A DNA stretch of 64,000 nt from Butyrivibrio proteoclasticus B316 (GTDB lineage: Bacteria; Bacillota; Clostridia; Lachnospirales; Lachnospiraceae): positions 588,441 through 652,440 of the forward strand of contig NC_014387.1 of NCBI RefSeq assembly GCF_000145035.1, written 5' to 3'. Below are positions 32,609-40,884 of this stretch, one piece after another (position 1 is the first letter of the stretch; every line of letters starts with the position of its first letter). Below the pieces are notes generated by a model. The model was not told the origin of the DNA, did no database searches, and worked only from the letters and a program-made list of their open reading frames with translations. Position numbers and translations under genes: made by a program.

Positions 32609-32757
32609 ATGTGATAAGAAAGACTGTAAGATACCTATGCATAAATTTTGACTATATAGCATAGCATTCGGCCTTTATTACATAGATTTGACAGTAACAT
32701 AACGTTAGAAACGTATAAATAGGGTTTTTCCTGATTCTGACATGGAGGTATAGGATT

Positions 32758-33237
32758 ATGGGAATCGAAGCAATTAACGGCTTTAGTCCGCTTATTCAGC
32801 AGACACAGCCACAGGTTAGAACACAAACACAGGAACAGAGCCAGTCACATTCTGAGATTGCACATGCTGAGGCAACCGGAGCTGGCCAGAATATTGAACT
32901 CAAGGTGGAAGCCACTGATAATTCATCAGGCTCTAATGGTGATGCCCAGAATGGTGCTCAGAGTTATACACAGGCCCAGACCAAAATGGCTGAGACAGAA
33001 GAGCAGATCCAGGCAGATAATGCCAAGGTTAAACAGGCAATCACCGAGATGACCAAAAATGCCAAGTCAAGTGCTGAGGCAGTCTTTGGAATACATGAAA
33101 AGACAAACCGCGTAACTATTAAAATGGTTGATAAAGAGACCAAGAAAGTTATCAAGGAGTTCCCACCGGATGAGACTTTGGATATGATAGCCAAGGTTTG
33201 GGAAATTGCGGGAATAATGGTAGACGAGAAACGCTGA
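32758..33237 (+). CDS. flaG: Flagellar protein FlaG
   Basis: 159 residues. FlaG influences filament length and is usually encoded next to fliD. The N-terminal 90 residues are Gln/Ala/Ser-rich and probably disordered. The C-terminal FlaG domain has NRVTIKMVDKETKKVIKEFP followed by PDETLDMIAKVWEIAGIMVD, the family's core. GGAGG precedes the ATG by nine bases. FlaG proteins are often near 110-125 residues, so this one has a longer disordered head. It is followed by fliD at 109 bases. Confidence 0.88.
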   Translation: MGIEAINGFSPLIQQTQPQVRTQTQEQSQSHSEIAHAEATGAGQNIELKVEATDNSSGSNGDAQNGAQSYTQAQTKMAETEEQIQADNAKVKQAITEMTKNAKSSAEAVFGIHEKTNRVTIKMVDKETKKVIKEFPPDETLDMIAKVWEIAGIMVDEKR

Positions 33238-33345
33238 GTATTTATATGGGCTGCAAAAGCCAGCATTGTAGCCGGATCACATAATGTGATAAACAGACAG
33301 GGACGTCGACTTAACACACTCACGGAATGAGAAAGGAGAAAGCCT

Positions 33346-34890
33346 ATGCCTATCAGAATAACAGGAATGAATTCAGGTCTTGATACTGAGAGCATTATTA
33401 CTGCTCTTACCAGTACTAAAAAGACTAAACTTGATACTGCCAAGGGTGATCAGAAGAAACTGACCTGGAAGCAGGAAAAATGGAAAGACCTCAATAAAAA
33501 GGTTGTTTCTTTTTATAATGGAATGCTGAGCAATATGAGATTTTCTACAGCATATTCCAAGAAGACCACATCAGTATCTAATTCAAATGCTGCTACAGTT
33601 ATAACTGGTGAAAGTGCTATGGATTCTACTCAGAATCTTAATATCAAGAGTCTTGCCAAGTCAGGATACCTTACAGGTCAGGAAGTTAAGGTTGGAGATG
33701 AAAAGGCCGGTAATAGCACTACAATGGAACAGCTAGGCCTATCTTCCGGAGGAACTCTTAGTTTTAAGATTGGTAAAGCTCCTGAGAATGGTGCAGAAGA
33801 TACAAGAGAGACTCTCTCCGTTGATGTTGCGGCAGGCGATACAATAGAAAGCGTTGTTAGTAAACTTCGCGCTGCTACCACAGAATCCGGTGTTTCTCTC
33901 AATGTTAATTATGATGAGAAAAACGGAAGATTCTTCATATCTTCCAAGGAAACCGGAGCAGATGCTTCCTTTGATCTTGTAGAGTCAGATGCCATGACAG
34001 CACTTGGGCTTTCCAAGAAAGCTGACGGATCTAACTACATAGCAGGAGCAGATGCAGTAATTGAACTTAACGGAGAAAAATTTACATCCAAATCCAATAC
34101 ATTTGAAATTAACGGCCTTACAATAACTGCCAATGAGGTTGCAGATAATATAACTCTTACAACCAAGCAGGATACAAGCGGCATCTATGATAACATCAAG
34201 AAGATGATCAAAGAGTACAACGACCTCATGAAGGAGTTTGCTACTCTTTATAATGCAGATCCTGCCAAGAAATACAAGATGCTCACTGACGATGAAAAAG
34301 ACGCCATGAGTGATTCTGAGGTTGAGGATTGGGAGAAAAAGATCAAAGATGGTCTTCTTGCCAAGGACGATACAGTTGGAAATGTAAGGACTGCTCTTAG
34401 AGATGTAATGAATTCTTCCTTTGAAGTTACACTTAAGGATGGAAGTACTCAGTCACTTTCGCTTGCAAGCTTTGGAATTTCAACAGGAAGTTATTTTACC
34501 ACAGAGGAAAATGAAAGGGACATGCTTCATATCGATGGTGATTCTGATGATTCGGCAGTAAGTGGCAACACTGACCTTTTGAAAGCAGCAATTTCATCTG
34601 ATCCTGATAAGGTAATGAATTTCTTTACCGAATTGTCCAAGAGTCTCTATGGTAAACTTTCAGATCTAATGAAGGGTACTGAATACAGTAGTTCTTTCAC
34701 AATTTATGAAGATAAGCTGATGGCTTCACAGTATAGTGCTTACAACACCAAGATATCAGATGCTCAGAAAGCACTTGAGGCTGCTCAGGATAAATATTAC
34801 AAACAGTTCTCCAAGATGGAGACAGCACTTGCCAAGGTTAACAGTGCAAGTGGATCATTATCCAGCTTCTTTGGTGGAGGAGGCAGCTGA
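33346..34890 (+). CDS. fliD: Flagellar filament cap protein FliD (HAP2)
   Basis: 514 residues. FliD forms the pentameric or hexameric cap beneath which flagellin subunits fold. The N-terminal motif RITGMNSGLDTESIITAL (residue 3 on) and the C-terminal coiled segment with MASQYSAYNTKISDAQKAL ending in KMETALAKVNSASGSLSSFF are diagnostic. Surface-exposed D2/D3 regions in the middle (about 100-280) are Ser/Thr/Asn-rich. AAAGGAGAAAG precedes the ATG. fliS follows, giving the standard order flaG-fliD-fliS. Confidence 0.95.
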   Translation: MPIRITGMNSGLDTESIITALTSTKKTKLDTAKGDQKKLTWKQEKWKDLNKKVVSFYNGMLSNMRFSTAYSKKTTSVSNSNAATVITGESAMDSTQNLNIKSLAKSGYLTGQEVKVGDEKAGNSTTMEQLGLSSGGTLSFKIGKAPENGAEDTRETLSVDVAAGDTIESVVSKLRAATTESGVSLNVNYDEKNGRFFISSKETGADASFDLVESDAMTALGLSKKADGSNYIAGADAVIELNGEKFTSKSNTFEINGLTITANEVADNITLTTKQDTSGIYDNIKKMIKEYNDLMKEFATLYNADPAKKYKMLTDDEKDAMSDSEVEDWEKKIKDGLLAKDDTVGNVRTALRDVMNSSFEVTLKDGSTQSLSLASFGISTGSYFTTEENERDMLHIDGDSDDSAVSGNTDLLKAAISSDPDKVMNFFTELSKSLYGKLSDLMKGTEYSSSFTIYEDKLMASQYSAYNTKISDAQKALEAAQDKYYKQFSKMETALAKVNSASGSLSSFFGGGGS

Positions 34891-34986
34891 TAGATGTGAG
34901 TGCACATGCTAAAAGGCTGTTTAGACAAAATAGGTCACACAGGTGACTGAATGGAAATGACAAAAAAAGAATGCGAGGGAGCGTAT

Positions 34987-35388
34987 ATGCCAGTACTTTC
35001 ATCACAACAAAGAGCTTATGCACAGTACAAAAATAATAAGGTCATGTCTGCGTCAGGCCCTGAACTGACACTGATGCTATATGATGGAGCTATCAAGTTC
35101 CTCAATATTGCAGATTTTGCTATTGAGAAGAACGATATATATAAGGCACATGAAAATATAGTAAAGACTGAGAAGATAATCGATTACTTGAGAAATACTC
35201 TGGATATGAAGTATGCGGTTGCTCAGGATTTTGAGAACATGTACTCTTATATAGCAAGAAGACTTGTTGAAGCTAATATAGGAAAAGATCGTGAGATCAT
35301 AGCAGAAGTCAACAAACATATGCATGCGATAAGAGATAACTGGATAGAAGTTATGAAGGCTAATCATGTGTATGTTAAGGATGCGTGA
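34987..35388 (+). CDS. fliS: Flagellin export chaperone FliS
   Basis: 133 residues. FliS binds the flagellin C-terminus in the cytoplasm and prevents early polymerisation; it also contacts FliW. The hallmark AYAQYKNNKVMSASGPELTL near residue 8 and MLYDGAIKFLNIA near 30 are present. I chose the ATG at 34987, with GAGGGAG eight bases upstream, over an in-frame ATG at 34951 with a poor site. The upstream gap has no promoter of its own that I can see, so it is probably transcribed with fliD. Confidence 0.94.
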   Translation: MPVLSSQQRAYAQYKNNKVMSASGPELTLMLYDGAIKFLNIADFAIEKNDIYKAHENIVKTEKIIDYLRNTLDMKYAVAQDFENMYSYIARRLVEANIGKDREIIAEVNKHMHAIRDNWIEVMKANHVYVKDA

Positions 35389-35457
35389 CGCATAAACAAA
35401 ACATGGTGTATAATTAATCTATATAGCGATTGCCATCTGGAAAGTAGGAGGGGGAAA

Positions 35458-35937
35458 ATGCTGACATCCAGTCTTGATATGTTGGAAGAAAGTCTTGTTA
35501 AGAAGATTGATATTCTCACCAGGATTGAAGATGAGAATGAGAAACAAAGAGAAGTTCTCTCCAGTATGGATGAAGAGAGAGAAGCAGAATTTGATGCTAC
35601 TATAGATAAGAAGACAGAACTTATCGACCAGCTTGGACTTCTGGATGACGGTTTCCAATCTCTTTTTGACAGGGTAAAAGAGGAAATTGGAGCAAATAAA
35701 GATCAGTACAAAGAGCAGATAAAAAGAATGCAGAAGCTGATCGAGGAAATTACCGGCAAAAGCGCTTCTATAGAAGCTTCCGAACACAGAAATAAACGAC
35801 TTGCAGAGCAGTACTTCAGTTCCATCAGGCAAAAGATGGCACAGGGTAAACGCTCCTCTGCCGTAGCTTTTAACTATTACCAGACTATGACGAATTTCAA
35901 AGATATTCCGCCACAGTTTTTGGATAATAAAAACTAA
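35458..35937 (+). CDS. FliT/FlgN-like coiled-coil flagellar chaperone
   Basis: 159 residues, almost entirely helical with strong heptads (LVKKIDILTRIEDENEKQRE; later KRMQKLIEEITGKSASIEAS). Location directly after fliS and before flagellin is where fliT, the FliD chaperone, is found in Firmicutes. Sequence support is the shape rather than a motif, so this is a positional call. GGAGGGGG precedes the ATG by four bases. The C-terminus AVAFNYYQTMTNFKDIPPQF is a conserved-looking tail, possibly the partner-binding region. A terminator follows immediately. Confidence 0.65.
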   Translation: MLTSSLDMLEESLVKKIDILTRIEDENEKQREVLSSMDEEREAEFDATIDKKTELIDQLGLLDDGFQSLFDRVKEEIGANKDQYKEQIKRMQKLIEEITGKSASIEASEHRNKRLAEQYFSSIRQKMAQGKRSSAVAFNYYQTMTNFKDIPPQFLDNKN

Positions 35938-35949
35938 AGATCATGAATA

Positions 35950-36063
35950 AAGATAAGAACACTTCACTAAATCCAGGTGAAGTGTTCTTTTTGTCTGAGT
36001 ATAACCATTCTATATTTTGTGTGAACAATTAAGAATTAAATATCAATTCTTCCAGGCCAGGAA
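35950..36063 (-). ncRNA. Candidate sigma-28-dependent small RNA
   Basis: A leftward sigma-28-like promoter would start a transcript near 36063, and the fliT-like terminator hairpin, read from the other strand, would end it near 35950. The RNA would be about 110 nt with no reading frame. It would contain TTCC-TGGCCT-GGAA near the 5' end and a 3' hairpin whose loop has TGGA, the core of CsrA sites. Existence is a prediction from the promoter and terminator only. Confidence 0.35.
35955..35992. terminator. Strong terminator after the fliT-like gene
   Basis: AAGAACACTTCAC (35955-35967) pairs perfectly with GTGAAGTGTTCTT (35977-35989), 9-nt loop, then T-run. Read on the minus strand it also ends in a T-containing stretch and its loop reads CTGGATTTA. 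Confidence 0.92.
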
Positions 36064-36070
36064 ATTCGCT

Positions 36071-36098
36071 ATATCGGCAAGTATGTTCAAAAACTTAA
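36071..36098 (-). promoter_or_regulatory. Leftward sigma-28-like promoter
   Basis: On the minus strand TTAA (36098-36095), 16 bases, then a perfect GCCGATAT (36078-36071). It points away from flagellin. Confidence 0.5.
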
Positions 36099-36100
36099 TA

Positions 36101-36168
36101 GCAAAAGTAAAACTTTTTAAAAAAAATTTCAAATTGTAGAAAAAATATAAAAAAAAGTTTCAAAAAAG
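36101..36168 (+). promoter_or_regulatory. A-tract UP-like element upstream of the flagellin promoter
   Basis: Runs of five to nine A or T bases follow one another at roughly helical spacing up to the -35 box. Such tracts commonly boost strong flagellin promoters. Confidence 0.5.
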
Positions 36169-36169
36169 G

Positions 36170-36196
36170 TTAAGTTATCAAATTATGTGCCGATAC
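36170..36196 (+). promoter_or_regulatory. Sigma-28 promoter of the first flagellin
   Basis: TTAA (36170-36173), 15 bases, then GCCGATAC (36189-36196). The leader is about 105 bases and contains several GGA motifs, the last overlapping the GGAGGA ribosome site. Confidence 0.8.
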
Positions 36197-36311
36197 TATT
36201 AGTGAAAAGAAAAACAAAGCAGCCATGGAAGGGACTCCGCAAAAGGTCTGCACAATAAAATTAGATGGAAAGGCAGCAGGGAAGCGGGCCCCGGTCATGG
36301 AGGAATAGAAT

Positions 36312-37178
36312 ATGGTAGTACAACACAACATCACTGCGATGAACTCTAACAGACAGCTCGGCATCACAACTGATGTCCAGGCTAAATCTTCTGAGAAACT
36401 CTCTTCTGGTTACAGAATCAATAGAGCAGCTGATGATGCTGCAGGTCTTGCGATTTCCGAAAAGATGAGAAGACAGGTAAGAGGTCTTACACAGGCTTCT
36501 GCTAATGCACAGGATGGTATCTCTATAGTTCAGACTGCTGAGGGTGCGCTCAACGAAGTACATGATATGTTACAGCGTATGAATGAGCTTGCTGTTAAGG
36601 CTGCCAATGATACACTTACAACACAGGATCGTTCCTATATCCAGCAGGAAATTACACAGCTTTCTGATGAGATCACAAGAACAGCTGCTTCTACAGAATT
36701 CAATAACCAGCATCTTCTGGATGGAACATTTACTAATAAGAACCTTCAGGTTGGTTCGGAAACTAACGAACAGAACCAGATCAATATCTGCATCAAGAGA
36801 CTTAGTGCAACAAGTATCGGTGTTGGTGCAGTAATTAAGGAGACCAATTCAGGTATTACTGGCACTGGTAATGACCAGATGGACGTTATGTCCCACTCAA
36901 ATGCTAAGTTAGCTATTGAGAATATTAAGCAGGCTCTTATCTCTATTTCAAAGCAGAGATCAGACCTCGGTGCTATCCAGAACAGACTTGAGCATACAAT
37001 CAAGAACCTGGATAACGTAGTAGAGAATACACAGGCAGCTGAATCACAGATTCGTGATACAGATATGGCTGAGGAGATGGTTAGATATTCTAACAACAAC
37101 ATCCTCGCTCAGGCAGGTCAGTCAATGCTTGCTCAGGCAAATCAGACAAATCAGGGTGTACTTTCACTCCTTCAGTAA
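36312..37178 (+). CDS. hag: Flagellin, first copy
   Basis: 288 residues, a short flagellin consisting mainly of the D0 and D1 domains that pack into the filament core. The N-terminus VVQHNITAMNSNRQLGITTD and the block SSGYRINRAADDAAGLAISE are textbook, as is the C-terminal QAGQSMLAQANQTNQG. The variable centre (about 165-215) has NSGITGTGNDQMD and differs from the second copy, which lacks about 14 residues here. The Ser/Thr residues in the surface region are possible glycosylation sites for the island downstream. GGAGGA lies eight bases before the ATG. Confidence 0.97.
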   Translation: MVVQHNITAMNSNRQLGITTDVQAKSSEKLSSGYRINRAADDAAGLAISEKMRRQVRGLTQASANAQDGISIVQTAEGALNEVHDMLQRMNELAVKAANDTLTTQDRSYIQQEITQLSDEITRTAASTEFNNQHLLDGTFTNKNLQVGSETNEQNQINICIKRLSATSIGVGAVIKETNSGITGTGNDQMDVMSHSNAKLAIENIKQALISISKQRSDLGAIQNRLEHTIKNLDNVVENTQAAESQIRDTDMAEEMVRYSNNNILAQAGQSMLAQANQTNQGVLSLLQ

Positions 37179-37205
37179 AAATAAAAGACTAAAGAAAAAC
37201 AGGGT

Positions 37206-37239
37206 GGCTTCCGATAAACAAATCGGAAGTCATCTTTTT
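37206..37239 (+). terminator. Terminator after the first flagellin
   Basis: GGCTTCCGAT pairs with ATCGGAAGTC (stem from 37206 to about 37231, one G-U), followed by CTTTTT. The two flagellin genes are therefore separate transcripts. Confidence 0.85.
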
Positions 37240-37298
37240 GATTAATGGTTCTGGAAACTCAAAACACAAAATTTATATTTTATTTATAAAATTGAGTG

Positions 37299-37325
37299 TT
37301 AAGTTTTTAGAATTATAGTCGATAA
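37299..37325 (+). promoter_or_regulatory. Sigma-28 promoter of the second flagellin
   Basis: TTAA (37299-37302), 15 bases, then GTCGATAA (37318-37325). AT-rich sequence precedes it. Confidence 0.78.
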
Positions 37326-37397
37326 TAAAGGTGTAAATAAACAAGAGAGATGTTTTATGCCAGCAATAAAACGGATCTCAAATAACAAAGCAAACGA

Positions 37398-37432
37398 GTG
37401 GCATGGAAGCCACCGTATTTATCAAGGAGGAT
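37398..37432 (+). promoter_or_regulatory. CsrA-type binding sites in the second flagellin leader
   Basis: GTGGC and GCCAC (37398-37413) form a 5-bp stem presenting ATGGAA in its loop, the canonical CsrA target. A second GGA pair sits in the ribosome site ATCAAGGAGGAT (37421-37432). Two such sites, one upstream hairpin and one over the Shine-Dalgarno, are how CsrA represses hag in Bacillus subtilis. Confidence 0.65.
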
Positions 37433-37438
37433 AAAATT

Positions 37439-38263
37439 ATGGTAGTACAACACAACATTACAGCGATGAATTCAAACAGACAGCTTGGTATCACAACTGG
37501 TATTCAGGCAAAGTCAAGTGAGAAACTGTCATCTGGTTACAAGATCAACAGAGCAGCAGATGATGCAGCAGGTCTTGCTATATCAGAAAAGATGAGACGT
37601 CAGGTTAGAGGTCTTACACAGGCTTCTGCTAACGCTCAGGATGGTATCTCAGCAGTACAGACAGCTGAAGGTGCTCTTAACGAAGTTCATGATATGCTTC
37701 AGAGAATGAACGAACTTGCAACAAAGGCTGCAAACGATACTCTGACAACTACAGACCGTACATACATCCAGTCTGAGATGAATGCTCTTTCAACAGAGAT
37801 CACAAGAACAGCTGAAGCAACAGAGTTCAACAACCAGAAGCTTCTCGATGGTTCTTTCACAAACAAGAATCTTCAGGTTGGTTCTGAGACAGAAGCTAAG
37901 AACCAGATTGAAATCTGCATTAAGAGTATGTCAGCTACATCAATCGGTGTTGCAACATCAGACATTAAGGTTACATCACATGCTGATGCAAAGAATACTA
38001 TCACAGCCGTAAAGGCAGCTCTTGAGTCAATTTCAACTCAGAGATCTGATCTTGGTGCTATCCAGAACAGACTTGAGCATACTATCAAGAATCTTGATAA
38101 CGTTGTTGAGAATACTCAGAGTGCTGAATCTGCTATCCGTGATACAGATATGGCTACCGAGATGGTTAAGTATTCTAACAATAACATCCTTGCACAGGCA
38201 GGTCAGTCTATGCTGGCACAGGCTAATCAGTCTAACCAGGGTGTTCTTTCACTTCTCGGCTAA
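37439..38263 (+). CDS. hag: Flagellin, second copy
   Basis: 274 residues, very similar to the copy at 36312 in both ends (VVQHNITAMNSNRQLGITTG; QAGQSMLAQANQSNQG). Differences cluster in the surface-exposed centre. The ATG at 37439 is eight bases after AAGGAGG; an in-frame upstream ATG at 37403 lies inside the CsrA-type hairpin and is not the start. Own sigma-28-like promoter and own terminator. It is the last flagellar gene of the block; the glycosylation island begins downstream. Confidence 0.97.
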   Translation: MVVQHNITAMNSNRQLGITTGIQAKSSEKLSSGYKINRAADDAAGLAISEKMRRQVRGLTQASANAQDGISAVQTAEGALNEVHDMLQRMNELATKAANDTLTTTDRTYIQSEMNALSTEITRTAEATEFNNQKLLDGSFTNKNLQVGSETEAKNQIEICIKSMSATSIGVATSDIKVTSHADAKNTITAVKAALESISTQRSDLGAIQNRLEHTIKNLDNVVENTQSAESAIRDTDMATEMVKYSNNNILAQAGQSMLAQANQSNQGVLSLLG

Positions 38264-38316
38264 TATATCTGCAATATATGTTTAAAACATCTGTTTGAAA
38301 CATTGCAACTACCTTA

Positions 38317-38346
38317 AAGGGCTCCGGTTATACCGGGGCCCTTTTT
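38317..38346 (+). terminator. Terminator after the second flagellin
   Basis: AAGGGCTCCGG pairs with CCGGGGCCCTT (one G-U) around TTATA, followed by TTTTT. Confidence 0.92.
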
Positions 38347-38459
38347 CTGATATAATGATATTAACGAAAAATAGCAGATATCGGAGGGAATTAAAATTAT
38401 TACAGGGGCAGGTGGAACCGAATGAACAAGGAACAGTCACACTGGAGGACAAATATTCA

Positions 38460-39638
38460 TCACTGAGATGTAACAATCCTTAGTATTTCGATGACTCTGT
38501 TAAGAACTGATCCGCTTTCATTAACTTTCGCCCAGCCATTTTGAGCAATGCTTTCTCTTTCTGTATTATTTTCAAGATAATAGCTAATTTTATCAATCAG
38601 TTCTTCATAGCTCTTGTATGTTACAAGGTCATTCCCATCTGAGAAAAACTGATCTATTTCAGGCTGATAATTTGTGATAAGAAAACCTCTGCAGCCAAGA
38701 ACATCCCATATTCTTTGTGACAGGCCACTTGTGATTGAACGGGTGGTAATGTTCAAATTGATCTTACTTTGTCTGAAGACAAATGGCATTTCTTTTAGAC
38801 TATCCACACCACCATGAACATGGATATTCCTTGAAAGATCACCTGTTTCACTTTGTGTAAAAAAGTGAAGTTCTGCATTATCTATAGACTTTCCAATGAG
38901 GTTTAATAGTTTGACTCTTTCTAAATACGTGATATGAGGCCCCAAATAGTCATTTAATGCAACATAGTCTGAGATATCATAAACACTCATGTCGGAGGGA
39001 TAGAAGCTGTCACTAAGATTCTTTAGTTCAGAAATAAGCTTATTATCTACATTCTTTTTCAGTTCACTCATGCCATATACGTCACTAGCAAGTTGGTTTT
39101 CGAAAACCTGGTCAAGTTTGGATGATACAGCTGCAGAAAAAAGAGTAGTATCAGGCATAGGATCTTTTTCGTTATAAAGAGATCCTACAAAAGATATGTC
39201 GTATCTATAGCCGTTGGTATCGCCTAAGGTGTCATTTAATCTGACTGTTGCAGCTCCAAGTGGCAGATGATAGATACACTGAGGATTTTCAGTATGTATC
39301 GCATCGTATTGAGCTTTGTCAAAAAGAAAAATGCGATTATAACTACTTCGTATTGATGTATTAAATATCTCAAATACAGGGCAGTCTACTGTAACGGCAA
39401 TATAGATGACGTGCAGTCTTTCACATAGAATAGCAATAAATGGAAGATAATTTATAGAAAAGACAAAAAGAGGCTTGTTGTCGTAAATCATATTTCCAAG
39501 TCTGTTTATTTTCTGGCTGATATCAAGAGAACTGTTCATTCCGTCTGTGTCTTCTATGACATCTACACCCAGAGCTTTATAAGCATCTATAAAATCTGGT
39601 TCACATATGCTTTTGTAACGGTAGAAGATTATGTTCAT
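38460..39638 (-). CDS. CgeB-like glycosyltransferase
   Basis: 392 residues. It shares with the copy at 30908 the block QSKINLNITTRSITSGLSQR near residue 290, then CRGFLITNYQPEIDQFF. The middle glycine-rich IMAAGG motif of the others reads VLGCRG here. The N-terminus MNIIFYRYKSICEPDF is of the DUF3880 type. GAGGG precedes the ATG by seven bases. It is the only copy on the minus strand and diverges from the one at 39715 across a 76-base gap. Probably a cytoplasmic sugar transferase for the flagellin glycan. Confidence 0.8.
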   Translation of the reverse strand: MNIIFYRYKSICEPDFIDAYKALGVDVIEDTDGMNSSLDISQKINRLGNMIYDNKPLFVFSINYLPFIAILCERLHVIYIAVTVDCPVFEIFNTSIRSSYNRIFLFDKAQYDAIHTENPQCIYHLPLGAATVRLNDTLGDTNGYRYDISFVGSLYNEKDPMPDTTLFSAAVSSKLDQVFENQLASDVYGMSELKKNVDNKLISELKNLSDSFYPSDMSVYDISDYVALNDYLGPHITYLERVKLLNLIGKSIDNAELHFFTQSETGDLSRNIHVHGGVDSLKEMPFVFRQSKINLNITTRSITSGLSQRIWDVLGCRGFLITNYQPEIDQFFSDGNDLVTYKSYEELIDKISYYLENNTERESIAQNGWAKVNESGSVLNRVIEILRIVTSQ

Positions 39639-39714
39639 AAAATGCCCTCTTTAATGATATTATACCAAAAACATAACGTTATATGGTGTATAATTATTTT
39701 GAGGAAGAATGCAT

Positions 39715-40884
39715 ATGAAAATAGGAATACTATATTTGAACGAAATAAAATATGACGAGCTAGTGTGGGTAATAGTAAAAAAAGGGATTGATGGAGAAGT
39801 AATCGATACGGAAATCTCAATAAATAGCACTAGTAATCAGGATACAGAAAAGGTAGTTGGGCTATTAAAAGAAAATGGAATAGATATTGCTATATCCATG
39901 GACTTTTGTCCGGCAATTTCAGATGCATGCGAAAAACTGGGAATAAAATATGTCGCATGGGTATATGATGCGCCTCAGCAGGCATTATACAACAAGCAGA
40001 TCACTAACAGTTGTAATCATATCTTTTCATTTGATAGAGATCAGACAGGTGAGGCGTTAGAGCTTGGTGCACTGGATGCTAGGCACTTACCGCTTGGTAC
40101 TAATGTTTATAGGAATACTTCTCTGGTTGTTGATAAAGAAGATGAGAAGAGATTTGCCTGCGATGTTTCCTTTATTGGAAATATGTATGTAGATGATTTT
40201 TATGACAAGGTTTATGCACAGGTTTCCAACAATATCCAAAAAGAACTCGATGATATTATGGCTGATGCCATGGGAGTTTGGGATGGTAAAAGTAGAATAT
40301 ATGGAAGATTAAGTCCTGAGGCTACAAGCGAACTGATTGAAGCATCTGGTTATAGATTTTATGAGAGCAATCCCTTTGCCATGCCAGTGGATAGGTACCT
40401 TGGAACAAGAATCCTTGCTATAAGACTTACAGAACTTGAACGCAAAGAGATAGCCAGAAGATTATCTAAATATGACTTCAGGCTCTATACCAATACAGAG
40501 AATTTTGCGCTTGAAGGAGTGGATGTAAGGCCGGCTCTTAGCTACGATGAATCACTTCCTAAGGCTTATCATCTTAGTAAGATCAATTTGAATATTACTC
40601 TTCATTCCATTACATCCGGAATTCCCCTTAGAGTATTTGACATTATGGGAGTTGGTGGTTTTATGCTTAGTAACTACCAACCGGAGATTGAGGAGTTGTT
40701 CAAAATAGGAAGGGATATAGAAGTATACCGAAACATTGATGAACTCGAAGATAAGGTTAGATACTACCTTTCTCACGAAGAGGCAAGAAGCAGGATTGCT
40801 ATTAATGGTTATCACACGGTTTCCGAGAAATACAGTTATGATGCAGGATTTGAAAAGATCATGAGGCATATAGGATTAGGATGA
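39715..40884 (+). CDS. CgeB-like glycosyltransferase
   Basis: 389 residues from the ATG at 39715; the ATG six bases earlier is too close to the GAGGAAG ribosome site. Conserved block LSKINLNITLHSITSGIPLR near residue 285, followed by IMGVGGFMLSNYQPEIEELF. The N-terminal half has YVAWVYDAPQQALYN near 80, the site where these enzymes carry an aromatic and proline-rich motif. A TATAAT box at 39689 could be the -10 of a promoter for this and following genes. It overlaps the next CgeB-like gene by ATGA. Confidence 0.82.
   Translation: MKIGILYLNEIKYDELVWVIVKKGIDGEVIDTEISINSTSNQDTEKVVGLLKENGIDIAISMDFCPAISDACEKLGIKYVAWVYDAPQQALYNKQITNSCNHIFSFDRDQTGEALELGALDARHLPLGTNVYRNTSLVVDKEDEKRFACDVSFIGNMYVDDFYDKVYAQVSNNIQKELDDIMADAMGVWDGKSRIYGRLSPEATSELIEASGYRFYESNPFAMPVDRYLGTRILAIRLTELERKEIARRLSKYDFRLYTNTENFALEGVDVRPALSYDESLPKAYHLSKINLNITLHSITSGIPLRVFDIMGVGGFMLSNYQPEIEELFKIGRDIEVYRNIDELEDKVRYYLSHEEARSRIAINGYHTVSEKYSYDAGFEKIMRHIGLG

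Noticed and set aside
32688..32719. Sigma-A promoter directly before flaG (TTGACA and TATAAA)
   Set aside because: The spacer is 20 bases, too long for good activity, and a well-spaced sigma-28 site lies upstream.
32964..33443. 159-codon leftward open frame
   Set aside because: Antisense to flaG and the start of fliD, both well-supported genes.
36261..37102. Leftward open frames across the first flagellin
   Set aside because: Antisense shadows of flagellin; repeated codons create long open frames by chance.
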